A stretch of DNA of 64,000 bases, from positions 21,699 through 85,698 of the forward strand of contig JAKLLO010000002.1 in assembly GCA_023150095.1 (NCBI GenBank), given 5' to 3'. Numbering within the stretch: the stretch's first letter is position 1; each line of letters starts with the position of its first letter. Of this stretch, positions 53,928 to 64,000 are shown piece after piece. The translations under genes were made by a program, and so were the position numbers. This stretch comes from Zoogloea sp. (GTDB lineage: Bacteria > Pseudomonadota > Gammaproteobacteria > Burkholderiales > Rhodocyclaceae). Below the pieces are notes generated by a model. That model ran no database searches and had not been told where the DNA came from. It worked only from the letters and a program-made list of their open reading frames with translations.

Positions 53928-54305
53928 GGCTCGGGTGAAGGCGGAACCCGCTCACGGGCGGGCGGAAGCAGTTCGCCGCCGGGCGGAGCAGGTTCAAGTC
54001 AGACATGAACCTGCGGAACGTAAACCTGAACACGTTCAACCCGCACTTGAACCCGTTCAAGTCGAAGATGAAGCAGTTCAACCCGAGGCAGAACGCGTCT
54101 CGCCCGGACTTGAACGGGTTCAACTTTTAGCGGAACCGGTTCAGGTAAAAGATGAAGAACTTCAACGCCGACTTGAACCGGATCAACCCGAAGATGAACA
54201 AGTTCATCTCGAACCTGAACCGGTTTCCCTCCGACCTGAACATGTTCATCTCCGGGCCGAGCGCACTCCCCTTGAAGGGAGCCCGGTTCAACCCTGAGAT
54301 GCTCG
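53928..54305. repeat. Degenerate 21-bp tandem array, about 18 units, near-palindromic
   Basis: Units include ggttcaagtcagacatgaacc, cgttcaacccgcacttgaacc, acttcaacgccgacttgaacc; strict 21-bp phase. Confidence 0.93.
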
Positions 54306-55205
54306 CGGCCCCTTGCGACCCACCAGCACCACGCCCGACACCACCAGCGCCCCGCCCAGAATCTGGAACAGCCCGATGGGTTCGGCGAGGATCAGCCAGC
54401 CCAGGAAGAGCGTCACCACCGGGCCGAGGGTGCCGATCAGCGACACCGGCCCGGCCCCCAGGCGACGGATCGCCTCCGACACCATCCACACCGGCAGCAC
54501 CGTGGAGAACAGCGCCATCGCCACCGCCAGCCCCATCACCGGCGCCGGCTGCACCACCAGCAGGCCCAGGGGCCGGGTGGCGGCAAAGTGGCCAAGGCAC
54601 AGCACACAGGCGATGGCGCTGGCCCAGGCCGTCACCCGCGCCGCCCCCAGGCGCACCACCGCCTGGCCGTTGCCCATCAGGTAGAGCGCATACGACACCG
54701 CGCTGCCGAACACCAGCGCGCCGCCGATCCACACATCCCTGGCGCTGCCGGCGATGTGGAGATCATGGGCCACCGCCAGCGCGATGCCCGCGTAGCACAG
54801 CCCGATGCAGGCCAGCGCCCGGCGGGTGATCGGCTTGCCCAGGAACAACGCCGAGAACACCACCACCAGGGTGGGGTAAGCAAACAGGATCAGCCGCTCC
54901 AGCGCCGCCGAGATGTACTGCAGCCCGAGGAAATCCAGATAGCTGGCCATGTAGTAGCCGGTAAAGCCCAGCCCGGCCATCAAGGCCAGATCGCGCCCCG
55001 ACAGCTTCGCATGCTGGCGCCGGCGGCCATCGGCAAAACCCAGCGCCAGAAAGAAGGGCAGCGACAAGCCCATGCGCAGGGCGAGCAGGGTCACGGCGTC
55101 GACGCCGTAGGGATAGGCCAGCTTGATGAGGATGGCCTTGAACGAGAAGCCCACCGCGCCAAGCACGGCGAACAGGAGCCCGAGACGATCGCCGGGGTGA
55201 TTCAT
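54288..55205 (-). CDS. EamA/DMT family transporter
   Basis: 10-TM; two EamA-like repeats (FKAILIKLAYPYGVDAVTLLALRM). Confidence 0.9.
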   Translation of the reverse strand: MNHPGDRLGLLFAVLGAVGFSFKAILIKLAYPYGVDAVTLLALRMGLSLPFFLALGFADGRRRQHAKLSGRDLALMAGLGFTGYYMASYLDFLGLQYISAALERLILFAYPTLVVVFSALFLGKPITRRALACIGLCYAGIALAVAHDLHIAGSARDVWIGGALVFGSAVSYALYLMGNGQAVVRLGAARVTAWASAIACVLCLGHFAATRPLGLLVVQPAPVMGLAVAMALFSTVLPVWMVSEAIRRLGAGPVSLIGTLGPVVTLFLGWLILAEPIGLFQILGGALVVSGVVLVGRKGPRASQG

Positions 55206-55289
55206 GGGGGCGGCGGCAGGAAGGATGCGGCCGCAGAGTGTAGCGCGCCGCCCGCCCGGCAGGCGATCAGGGCCCGGCGGCGGGGGATG

Positions 55290-55535
55290 TCAGCCCTGGG
55301 CCTCACGCAGCCATTCGAGCACGCTGCCCGGCGCCGGAATGCGCCCGGACGACACCAGCTTGCCATTGACCACCAGCCCCGGCGTCTTCAGCACGTCCCA
55401 GGCGAGGATCGCGTCCATGTCGGTGACCTTCTCGATCTGCGCCTCGACGCCCAGCTCGGCCGCCGCCGCCCGGGTGATCTCTTCCAGCTTGCGGCAGTTG
55501 GCACAGCCCGGCCCCAGCACCTTGATATCCAGCAC
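55290..55535 (-). CDS. Small thioredoxin-like redox protein (CxxC)
   Basis: VLDIKVLGPGCANCRKLEEITRAAAAELG...KTPGLVVNGKLVSSGRIP; GTG start. Confidence 0.9.
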   Translation of the reverse strand: MLDIKVLGPGCANCRKLEEITRAAAAELGVEAQIEKVTDMDAILAWDVLKTPGLVVNGKLVSSGRIPAPGSVLEWLREAQG

Positions 55536-55537
55536 GA

Positions 55538-56998
55538 TCAGGCTCCTTTCAGTTGGTTGCGGCGGCTCGCCGCCATCAGCAGCATGGCCAGCGCGCCGAT
55601 GAAAGATGCCAGCCCCAGCACGATCAGGCCCAGCGGCAGGCCATCCACCCACGCCCCGTAGGTGAAGCCGGCCACCGCGCTGAACAGCGCCACCAGCCCC
55701 ACGTAGGCGGCAGTCTTGGTCCGGCCGATGATCGCCGAGATGATGAGGATGCTCTGCAGCGACAGCTCCGGGTCGGACATCAGGTAGGCCAGCAGCGGGC
55801 CGCGGTGCATCCCCAGGTCGAGGAACATCCGGGCGATGGGCACCTCGACCAGCGTCGGGAAATACATGAACACCCCGAAAGCCACCCCGGCCAGGTTGCC
55901 GAGCACCGAATTGCTGCCCGCCACAGCCTCGATCCACTCCGGCCGCACCACCACCCGCACCATCCCGACGATGAACACGCCCACCACCAGCAGCGGGAAG
56001 ATCTGCTTCACGAAACGCCAGGATTCCCACAGCCAGTCCTGCATGGCCTGCCGCTCGAGCCGGCGCCAGGCCAGCACGTGGATCGCCACGAGGCACGCCG
56101 CCACGCCGAAGAACTTGCCGGTAAAGCCGATCTGCAGCACGCCCTCGGCCGGGCGGATCGCCAGCGCGGCCAGCAGCAGCGTCGCCCACACCAGCCCGAG
56201 GCTGGCCCGGGTCCAGCCGGTCACGCCGTCCTGGATGTTCTCCAACCCGTGCCAGGCAGTAAAGCCGATGGCCCCGAGCAGGACGATCAGCATCACGCCC
56301 TGCACCGACACGCCCTCCTCGCCCCGGCTCGCGTCGAACGGCACCAGCTGGTCGAGCCAGCTCTGCCAGCCGGATGCCGCCGGCAAGGGCAGATCCAGAT
56401 GGAACCAGGTGCCGGTGAGAAAGCCCAGTTTGAGGGTGCCCGCCAGCAGCAGCGCCACCCACAGCCCGAGAAACCACCCCGCCACGGGCCCGACGCCCTC
56501 GCTCCCGGCAGCGAACATCGCGCTGCCGGCCTGCTCGTGGGCCGCGTCGTCGGCCCGGAACAGCAAGGCCATGATGAGCCCGATGCCGATCCCGAAGACC
56601 AGCGACAGCACGAAGCGCGCGCCGGCCAGATCGACGCCGATCACCCCGCCGGTGTACACCAGTGCGAGGATGTTGGCCGCCGGCGCGAAGAACAGAAAGG
56701 TGATCGCCGGCCCCAGCCCGGCACCCTTCTTGTAGATGCCGGCAAACAGCGGAACGATTGTGCACGAGCACACCGCCAGCAGCGAGCCAGCGGCCGCCGC
56801 AGCGGGATAGGAGATGTGACGGGGAGAATTGCGCCCGAGAAAACGGGTGACGGTCTGCTGGGGGATCAGCGCCGACATGGCGCCGGCGATGAAGAAAGCC
56901 GGCAACAGGCACAAGAGCACGTGGGCGGCGAGATAGGCCGCAAGGTTGCCGGCACCACCCCGCAGCACCGGCAGCAGCCATTCGGAGAGCACATCCAT
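55538..56998 (-). CDS. Permease, DUF318/ArsP-like family
   Basis: Multi-TM; CSCTIVPLFAGIYKKGAGLGPAITFLFFAPAANILAL. Confidence 0.9.
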   Translation of the reverse strand: MDVLSEWLLPVLRGGAGNLAAYLAAHVLLCLLPAFFIAGAMSALIPQQTVTRFLGRNSPRHISYPAAAAAGSLLAVCSCTIVPLFAGIYKKGAGLGPAITFLFFAPAANILALVYTGGVIGVDLAGARFVLSLVFGIGIGLIMALLFRADDAAHEQAGSAMFAAGSEGVGPVAGWFLGLWVALLLAGTLKLGFLTGTWFHLDLPLPAASGWQSWLDQLVPFDASRGEEGVSVQGVMLIVLLGAIGFTAWHGLENIQDGVTGWTRASLGLVWATLLLAALAIRPAEGVLQIGFTGKFFGVAACLVAIHVLAWRRLERQAMQDWLWESWRFVKQIFPLLVVGVFIVGMVRVVVRPEWIEAVAGSNSVLGNLAGVAFGVFMYFPTLVEVPIARMFLDLGMHRGPLLAYLMSDPELSLQSILIISAIIGRTKTAAYVGLVALFSAVAGFTYGAWVDGLPLGLIVLGLASFIGALAMLLMAASRRNQLKGA

Positions 56999-57086
56999 AC
57001 GGCCTCCGGCCCTATCGGGGCGGAACGTGATGGAAAGAGTCTAGACCCGAGCCGCCGCCAGCGCTTTGATGCGCCGCAAGCGGCGC

Positions 57087-57572
57087 TCAGTGGTTGTGCT
57101 TGTGATCCATCGGCATCGGCGCGGCGGCGGTGAGGTCGCGCACCTCGGCCTTCACTTCGACGTTCTCGACCTTCTTGTCCTTGCCTTCAACCTTGAGGGT
57201 GATGGGCACCACGTCGCCCTTGGTGAGGGGCTTCTTCAGGTCGATCAGCATCACGTGGTAGCTGCCGGGCTTGAGCTCCAGCGGCTGGCCGGGCTTCACG
57301 TCGAGACGCGGCAGGGCGCGCATCTTCATCACGTTGTCGGCCATCACCATCTCGTGCAGTTCGACGATGTTGGCGGCCGGGCTTTCGACGCCCACCAGGC
57401 TCACGCCCCCCTTGCTGGAGAGCTGCATGAAGGCGCCGGTGGCCTTCTGGGCCGCGACGGTGCCGCGCACCCACGGGTTGGCCACTTCGATATCCGCGGC
57501 AAAGGCAGCGGTGGCACACAGGCCGGCCAGGGCGACAGCGACGGAACGGGCGATCAGGGCGGAAAGCTTCAC
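57087..57572 (-). CDS. PCu(A)C-type periplasmic copper chaperone
   Basis: Signal peptide; ANPWVRGTVAAQKATGAFMQL; ELHEMVMADNVMKMR; LKPGSYHVMLIDLKKPL. Confidence 0.92.
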   Translation of the reverse strand: MKLSALIARSVAVALAGLCATAAFAADIEVANPWVRGTVAAQKATGAFMQLSSKGGVSLVGVESPAANIVELHEMVMADNVMKMRALPRLDVKPGQPLELKPGSYHVMLIDLKKPLTKGDVVPITLKVEGKDKKVENVEVKAEVRDLTAAAPMPMDHKHNH

Positions 57573-57792
57573 GGGAGACTCCTTGAAATGAACGCCACGA
57601 GCTTAACGCGGGCGGGCCCGGCGCGGCAGCCGGCATGCCCGTCGTGCGACCTTTTGCCGCACGATTTTTTCCGGATATTTTCGGGATGTATCCGTCCGGG
57701 GCCGAAATCACATCCGCTTACAACACCGCCGGCACCCCGGCGGCAGACCAACGATCATAGAAAGCGCCATCCACCACAAAGGAAACCCCGCC

Positions 57793-58092
57793 ATGTTCAA
57801 GAAGCTCACCGCCCTGTATGCCCTCATCCGCAAGGACGCGCGCATCCTGTGGTACGCCCTGCGCCACCCGGCCCGGCCGGCCTGGCTGGTGCCGTCGGTG
57901 GCGCTGATCGGGCTGTACCTGCTGTCGCCGATCGACCTGATCCCCGACGTGCTGCCGGTGATCGGGCTGGTGGATGATTTCGTGCTGATCCCGCTGGTGA
58001 TCGCCTGGCTGGTGAGCCGCCTGCCGGCCGAGCTGAAGCGCGGCTTCGCCGACGACAACCGCACCATCGACGTGGTGCCCCAGCGGCGCTGA
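57793..58092 (+). CDS. YkvA/DUF1232 family protein
   Basis: VALIGLYLLSPIDLIPDVLPVIGLVDDFVLIPLVI. Confidence 0.93.
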   Translation: MFKKLTALYALIRKDARILWYALRHPARPAWLVPSVALIGLYLLSPIDLIPDVLPVIGLVDDFVLIPLVIAWLVSRLPAELKRGFADDNRTIDVVPQRR

Positions 58093-58110
58093 ACGCTGGC
58101 CGCGCGTATC

Positions 58111-58145
58111 AGGCCGGATCTGCCCCAAGGCGATCCGGCCTTTTT
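58111..58145 (+). terminator. Rho-independent terminator
   Basis: AGGCCGGATctgccccaaggcgATCCGGCCTTTTT. Confidence 0.9.
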
Positions 58146-58149
58146 GCGC

Positions 58150-58869
58150 CTAAGTCCAGGTGACGGTGGCCGCCAGCAGGTAGCCGGCGCCGTACACCGT
58201 CTTGATGAGCTTGGCGTGCTGGGGGTTTTCCTCGAAGCGTCGGCGCAGGCGCGAGATGCGCAGGTCGATGCTGCGATCCAGCGCCGACACGTCGCGCCCT
58301 TCGAGCAGCTGCTCGCGGGTGAGGATGTGGTTGGGATGGGCCAGCAGCACGCCGAGCAGCTGGGCTTCGGCGGTGCTGAGGGTTTCCTGCTGGCCACCGG
58401 GGCTGACCAGCGTGTTGCTGCCTGGCTCGAAGCGCCAGCCGGCAAACTCGGCCACCCGCTGGGCCGGATCGGCCGGCAGGGTGACCTGCCCCGGATAGCG
58501 GCGCAGGATCGAACGCACCCGGGCGATCAGCTCGCGGGGCTCGAAGGGCTTGACTACGTAGTCGTCGGCGCCGAGCTCCAGCCCCATCACCCGGTCGTGG
58601 GTGTCGGCCCGGCCGGTGACCACCAGCAGGCCGCAGGTGTGCTTGCGGCGCAGCTGCTGGAGCACCGCCATGCCGTCCATGTCGGGCAGGCCCAGATCGA
58701 GCACCACCAGATCCGGCACCTGATGGCGCAGCCCGTGGAAGAAGGCCTCCGCGGTGCGGAACAGCTCGGTGCGATAGCTGAACTTCTCGAGGGTGTCGGC
58801 GATCAGGCGCGCGATGGCCGCTTCGTCCTCGACGACGTAGATCAGCTCGGGTTTGCGGGTCTGGGCCAT
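58150..58869 (-). CDS. OmpR-family response regulator
   Basis: REC (LVVLDLGLPDMDGMAVL) plus winged helix C-terminus. Confidence 0.92.
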   Translation of the reverse strand: MAQTRKPELIYVVEDEAAIARLIADTLEKFSYRTELFRTAEAFFHGLRHQVPDLVVLDLGLPDMDGMAVLQQLRRKHTCGLLVVTGRADTHDRVMGLELGADDYVVKPFEPRELIARVRSILRRYPGQVTLPADPAQRVAEFAGWRFEPGSNTLVSPGGQQETLSTAEAQLLGVLLAHPNHILTREQLLEGRDVSALDRSIDLRISRLRRRFEENPQHAKLIKTVYGAGYLLAATVTWT

Positions 58870-58888
58870 GGCAGGTGGAGAGCTTGGC

Positions 58889-60949
58889 TCAAGCCGCGAG
58901 CGGACGCAAGGCGGCCAGCAGCTTGTCCCGCGAGAAAGGCTTGGCGAGGAGCGGCAGATCGCCGTCCATGCCCAGCTCGTGCTGGGATTCGGCAAAGCCG
59001 CTCATCAGCACCACCGGCAGATCGGGCCGGAAGCGCCGCACGAAACGCGCCAGCGCCCGGCCGTCCATCGCCCCGGGCATCACCACGTCGGAGATCACCA
59101 GCGCGATGGCCGGGATGTTCTCGACCATGTCGGCAGCCTCGGCACCGTTCTCGGCCTCGACCACCGCGCAGCCCAGCTCCGAGAGCTGCATCCGCACCAC
59201 GGTGCGCACGTCCACGTCGTCCTCGGCCAGCAGCACCAGCTTGCCGGCCAGATCCGTCTCGGCCACCTCGTGCCCCACCGGCAGGGCTTCGGGCTGCTCG
59301 GCCTCGGCCAGCCGCGGCAGCAGCAGCGCCACCGTGGTGCCCCGCGCCTGTCGGCTGCGGATGCGCACGCCGCCGCCCGACTGCTTGACGAAGCCATACA
59401 CCATCGACATCCCCAGCCCGCTGCCCATGCCGAACTGCTTGGTGGTGAAGAAGGGCTCGAAGACCCGCGCCAGCGTGCTGCCGTCCATGCCCATGCCGTT
59501 GTCGGTGACGGCGATCTGCACGTAGTCGCCGGGCGGCACTTCCAGATCGGCCGCGGCGTGCACGTTGAGGTGCTCCAGCGACGACTCGATGCGCAGCTCG
59601 CCACCGTTGGGCATCGCGTCGCGGGCGTTGAGGGCGAGATTGAGGAGTGCGTTTTCAAGCTGGTGGGCATCCACCATCGCCACCAGACAGGGCTCGCGGC
59701 TGGCGGTGCTCACCGCGATGGTGCCGGGCAGCGAGCGGCGGATCAGCTTGGACATGCCCAGGATCAGCTCGTTTACCTCCACCGGACGCGGCTCCAGCGG
59801 CTGGCGGCGGGCAAAGCCCAGCAGCCGGCGGATCAGCTCGGCGCCCCGGTTGGCGGCCTGCATGGCGGGCTCGACGAAGTTCTCGGTGAGCGGGTCGTTG
59901 GGGTGGTTTTCCTTCAGCGCCACCAGGTTGCCGATCACCACCGTCAGCATGTTGTTGAAGTCGTGGGCGAGGCCGCCGGTGAGCTGACCGATGGCTTCCA
60001 TCTTCTGGGCCTGGGCCAGCGCGGCCTGGGTGCGCCGGCTCTCGGTGACGTCCACCGAATGCACGTAGCAGCCGATCACCTCGCCGTCGGCGATGTCGGG
60101 CACCAGGGTGCTGCGGGCCTGGGCCGGCGTGCCGTCGCGGCCGGTGAGGGTGTATTCGTACGACACCCGCTCGCCCGCCAGCGCCCGCGACACAAACGGC
60201 GACACGATGGAAAAGACCTCCTGCCCCACCACGTCGCGGATCTGCCGGCCCTCGACCTCGCTGGCCGACCAGCCGAACCATTCGGCGTAGCCCTTGTTGG
60301 CGTAGCGGTAGGTCCAGTCGTGGTCGAAATACGCCACCGCCGCCGGGATCGCGTCGGTGATCTCCCGCAGGCGCTGCTCGCTGCGGCGCAGCGCGCCGGT
60401 GATGGCCTTGTTGGATTCGATGGCCGCGGTGAGCTCGGCGTTGGCGCGGGTCAGCGCGTCGGTGCGCAGGCGGATGTGCTCTTCGAGTTCGGCCTGATGG
60501 CGGGCAATCTGCTCCTGGCTGTGGCGCTGGCCGGTGATGTCGGTATAGACGGTGATGAAGCCCTGGTGCGGCAGCGGAAAGCCGCGGATCGACAGGATCT
60601 GCCCGTTGGGCCGCACCCGTTCGGTGACGTGGGGCTGGAAGCTCCGCGCACGGGCCACCCGCTCGGCCACCTGAGCGGCCGGATCGCCCGGGCCATAGTC
60701 GCCCCGCTCGGCGTTGTAGCGGATGAAATCCTCGAAATTGACGCCGGGCTTCGCCAGCGACTCGGGAAAGTCGAGCAGGCGCAGGAAGGTCGTGTTCCAG
60801 GCGACCATCCGCAAGTCTTCGTCGAACACCGTGACGCCCTGGTCGAGGAGATCCAGCCCCGCGCCCAGCATCTCCCGGTAACGCCGGTCGAAGGACGGCG
60901 GCGTGTCGGCGCCCCGATCGTTTCCCCCATCCATCTGCTGCCCGCTCAT
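58889..60949 (-). CDS. PAS hybrid sensor histidine kinase with C-terminal receiver
   Basis: PAS repeats; GGLAHDFNNMLTVVIGNL; VLLAEDD...ALVISDVVMPG. Confidence 0.92.
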   Translation of the reverse strand: MSGQQMDGGNDRGADTPPSFDRRYREMLGAGLDLLDQGVTVFDEDLRMVAWNTTFLRLLDFPESLAKPGVNFEDFIRYNAERGDYGPGDPAAQVAERVARARSFQPHVTERVRPNGQILSIRGFPLPHQGFITVYTDITGQRHSQEQIARHQAELEEHIRLRTDALTRANAELTAAIESNKAITGALRRSEQRLREITDAIPAAVAYFDHDWTYRYANKGYAEWFGWSASEVEGRQIRDVVGQEVFSIVSPFVSRALAGERVSYEYTLTGRDGTPAQARSTLVPDIADGEVIGCYVHSVDVTESRRTQAALAQAQKMEAIGQLTGGLAHDFNNMLTVVIGNLVALKENHPNDPLTENFVEPAMQAANRGAELIRRLLGFARRQPLEPRPVEVNELILGMSKLIRRSLPGTIAVSTASREPCLVAMVDAHQLENALLNLALNARDAMPNGGELRIESSLEHLNVHAAADLEVPPGDYVQIAVTDNGMGMDGSTLARVFEPFFTTKQFGMGSGLGMSMVYGFVKQSGGGVRIRSRQARGTTVALLLPRLAEAEQPEALPVGHEVAETDLAGKLVLLAEDDVDVRTVVRMQLSELGCAVVEAENGAEAADMVENIPAIALVISDVVMPGAMDGRALARFVRRFRPDLPVVLMSGFAESQHELGMDGDLPLLAKPFSRDKLLAALRPLAA

Positions 60950-61138
60950 CGCTGCTCCACTTCAATCACTTTCACTGATTCTAGCCAGCGTCCGGCCGCC
61001 CCGAGGCACCGGACATGATTGAGTACATTTTCACGAAACTTCCGACAAGTTTGTTTGCGAACCTTCCGTCCGATCCTCGGCAGTCCGGCCAGGAGATTCA
61101 GCGCGAGCGCGCGAGCACAAGAACGGAGACAGGTTCCC

Positions 61139-61888
61139 ATGAAGATTCTCGTACCCATCAAGCGGGTCGTCGATTACAACGTCAAGATCCGCGTCAAGGC
61201 CGACCAGAGCGGCGTCGAGCTGGCCAACGTCAAGATGGCCATGAACCCCTTCGACGAGATCGCCGTTGAAGAAGCCGTGCGCCTGAAGGAAGCCGGCACC
61301 GCCACCGAAGTGGTGGCCGTCTCCGCCGGCGTCGCCCAGTGCCAGGAAACCCTGCGCACCGCCATGGCCATCGGCGCCGACCGCGGCATCCTCGTCGAAT
61401 CCGACGCCGACCTGCAGCCCCTCGCCGTGGCCAAGCTCCTCAAGGCCCTCGTGGACAAGGAACAGCCCAAGCTGGTGATTCTCGGCAAGCAGGCCATCGA
61501 CGACGACTCCAACCAGACCGGCCAGATGCTCGCCGCGCTCCTCGGCTGGCCCCAGGCCACCTTCGCCTCCAAGGTTGAAGTGGCCGGCGACGGCGTGCGC
61601 GTGACCCGCGAAATCGACGGCGGCCTCGAAACCCTGGCCCTGCCGCTGCCGGCGGTCGTCACCACCGACCTGCGCCTCAACGAGCCGCGCTACGCCACGC
61701 TGCCCAACATCATGAAGGCCAAGAAGAAGCCGCTCGACACCGTCAAGCCGGCCGACCTGGGCGTCGATGTCGCCCCGCGCCTCACCACCCTCAAGGTCGT
61801 CGAGCCCGCCGCCCGCAGCGCCGGCATCAAGGTGGCCGACGTGGCCCAGCTGATCGACAAGCTCAAGAACGAAGCCAAGGTGCTGTGA
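61139..61888 (+). CDS. etfB: Electron transfer flavoprotein beta subunit
   Basis: [48 protein letters not shown]. Confidence 0.96.
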   Translation: MKILVPIKRVVDYNVKIRVKADQSGVELANVKMAMNPFDEIAVEEAVRLKEAGTATEVVAVSAGVAQCQETLRTAMAIGADRGILVESDADLQPLAVAKLLKALVDKEQPKLVILGKQAIDDDSNQTGQMLAALLGWPQATFASKVEVAGDGVRVTREIDGGLETLALPLPAVVTTDLRLNEPRYATLPNIMKAKKKPLDTVKPADLGVDVAPRLTTLKVVEPAARSAGIKVADVAQLIDKLKNEAKVL

Positions 61889-61908
61889 AGGCCCTGTAAG
61901 GACAAGCC

Positions 61909-61994
61909 GTAGGGGCGACTTCAGTCGCCCACGGACGCGAACTCGGGGCTAGACCCCGGTTCGGCCCGCTGAGGGCGACTGAAGTCGCCCCTAC
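61909..61994. repeat. REP/BIME-like palindromic element between etfB and etfA
   Basis: GTAGGGGCGACTTCAGTCGCCC ... GGGCGACTGAAGTCGCCCCTAC, perfect 22-bp inverted repeat with inner CGGGGctagaCCCCGG hairpin. Confidence 0.9.
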
Positions 61995-62050
61995 ATGAAT
62001 CCCTGCACCGCCCCAAGCCGCGCCCCCAGGAAATACAGGAGACAAAGAAC

Positions 62051-62986
62051 ATGCCCATCCTCGTCATCGCCGAACACGACAACGTCGGCCTGAAGGCCGC
62101 CACCCTCAACACCGTTGCCGCTGCCGCCAAGCTCGGCGCCGACATCGAAGTGCTGGTCGCCGGCAGCAGCTGCGGCGCCGCCGCCGAAGCCGCCGCCAAG
62201 CTGGCCGGTGTCGCCAAGGTCAAGGTGGCCGATGCCGCCGTTTATGCCGAACAGGGCGCCGAGAACCTCGCCGCGCTGCTGGTCGATGTGGTCAAGGCCG
62301 GTGGCTACAGCCACGTGCTGGCCCCCGCCACCACCTTCGGCAAGAACGTCCTGCCGCGCGTTGCCGCGCTGCTGGATGTCGCCCAGATTTCCGACATCAC
62401 CGCTGTCGAATCCGCCGACACCTTTGTCCGTCCGATCTACGCCGGTAACGCGCTGGCCACCGTCAAGTCGGCCGACCCGGTGAAGGTCATCACCGTGCGC
62501 ACCACCGCCTTCGACCCGGTTGCCCAAGGTGGCAGCGCCGCGGTCGAAGCCATCGCCGCCGGCCCGGATCTGGCCCAGAGCAAGCTCGTCGGCCGTGAGC
62601 TCACCAAGTCGGCCCGCCCCGAGCTGGGCGCCGCCAAGATCATCGTCTCGGGTGGCCGGGGCCTCGGCAGCGGCGACAACTACCGTGCCGTGCTGGAGCC
62701 GCTGGCCGACAAGCTCGGCGCCGCCATGGGCGCCTCCCGCGCCGCGGTGGATGCGGGCTTCGTGCCCAACGACTACCAGGTCGGCCAGACCGGCAAGATC
62801 GTCGCCCCGCAGCTGTACGTGGCGGTCGGCATCTCCGGCGCCATCCAGCATCTGGCGGGCATGAAGGATTCCAAGGTGATCGTGGCGATCAACAAGGACC
62901 CGGAAGCCCCGATCTTCCAGGTGGCCGACTACGGCCTCGTGGCCGATCTGTTCGAGACCGTGCCGCAGCTGGTCTCGGCCCTCTGA
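62051..62986 (+). CDS. etfA: Electron transfer flavoprotein alpha subunit
   Basis: [54 protein letters not shown]. Confidence 0.96.
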   Translation: MPILVIAEHDNVGLKAATLNTVAAAAKLGADIEVLVAGSSCGAAAEAAAKLAGVAKVKVADAAVYAEQGAENLAALLVDVVKAGGYSHVLAPATTFGKNVLPRVAALLDVAQISDITAVESADTFVRPIYAGNALATVKSADPVKVITVRTTAFDPVAQGGSAAVEAIAAGPDLAQSKLVGRELTKSARPELGAAKIIVSGGRGLGSGDNYRAVLEPLADKLGAAMGASRAAVDAGFVPNDYQVGQTGKIVAPQLYVAVGISGAIQHLAGMKDSKVIVAINKDPEAPIFQVADYGLVADLFETVPQLVSAL

Positions 62987-63101
62987 TCCTGCGCCGGGCA
63001 TGAGCCCGGCATCCGAAGTCTGATCGAAGCACCGGCGTCGGGCGAAAGCCTGCACCAAGGCCAGCCGCCGCCGCATTCAACCGAATTCGCAAGGAACAAC
63101 C

Positions 63102-64000
<899 letters not shown>

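Noticed and set aside
53128-54297. 389-aa plus ORF running through the DedA gene and the 21-bp array
   Set aside because: Antisense to a confident DedA gene; its heptads follow from the 21-bp DNA period rather than a protein family.

Overview
A GC-rich chromosomal segment from a proteobacterium, most likely a Rhodocyclales-type betaproteobacterium (lineage inferred from gene content and order, not tested). It is mostly housekeeping sequence. Main blocks: the 5' part of a dcw cluster (murE-ftsI-ftsL-rsmH-mraZ); RNase P RNA; ubiH/dsbC/EAL/mltA; a mutT-yacG-zapD-coaE-coaX-birA block; glnA with ntrB-ntrC; nadA; a phospholipase D-type synthase; rfaE2; cysM/patB; an NAD-linked bidirectional [NiFe] hydrogenase operon (hoxFUYH plus protease hoxW); ssb-uvrA; lgt; azlCD; signalling and transport genes; and etfBA plus an acyl-CoA dehydrogenase at the right edge. 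I saw no CRISPR array, prophage, transposase or tRNA. The strongest unexplained signal is two degenerate tandem arrays with a 21-bp period (about 9557-9829 and 53928-54305). Their units are near-palindromes around TTCAAGTC-N-GACTTGAA. Both arrays start at or next to the stop codon of a minus-strand gene. Other items worth checking: an exact 101-bp tandem duplication that frameshifts a DedA-rhodanese gene; palindromic inserts at two hox junctions, one carrying a bridging ORF; a ~125-bp hairpin at the ntrC 3' end; a REP-like element between etfB and etfA; and clear MraZ, NtrC/sigma-54 and FNR/ANR-type sites. Coordinates come from the ORF track with start codons adjusted by eye; no database searches were possible.
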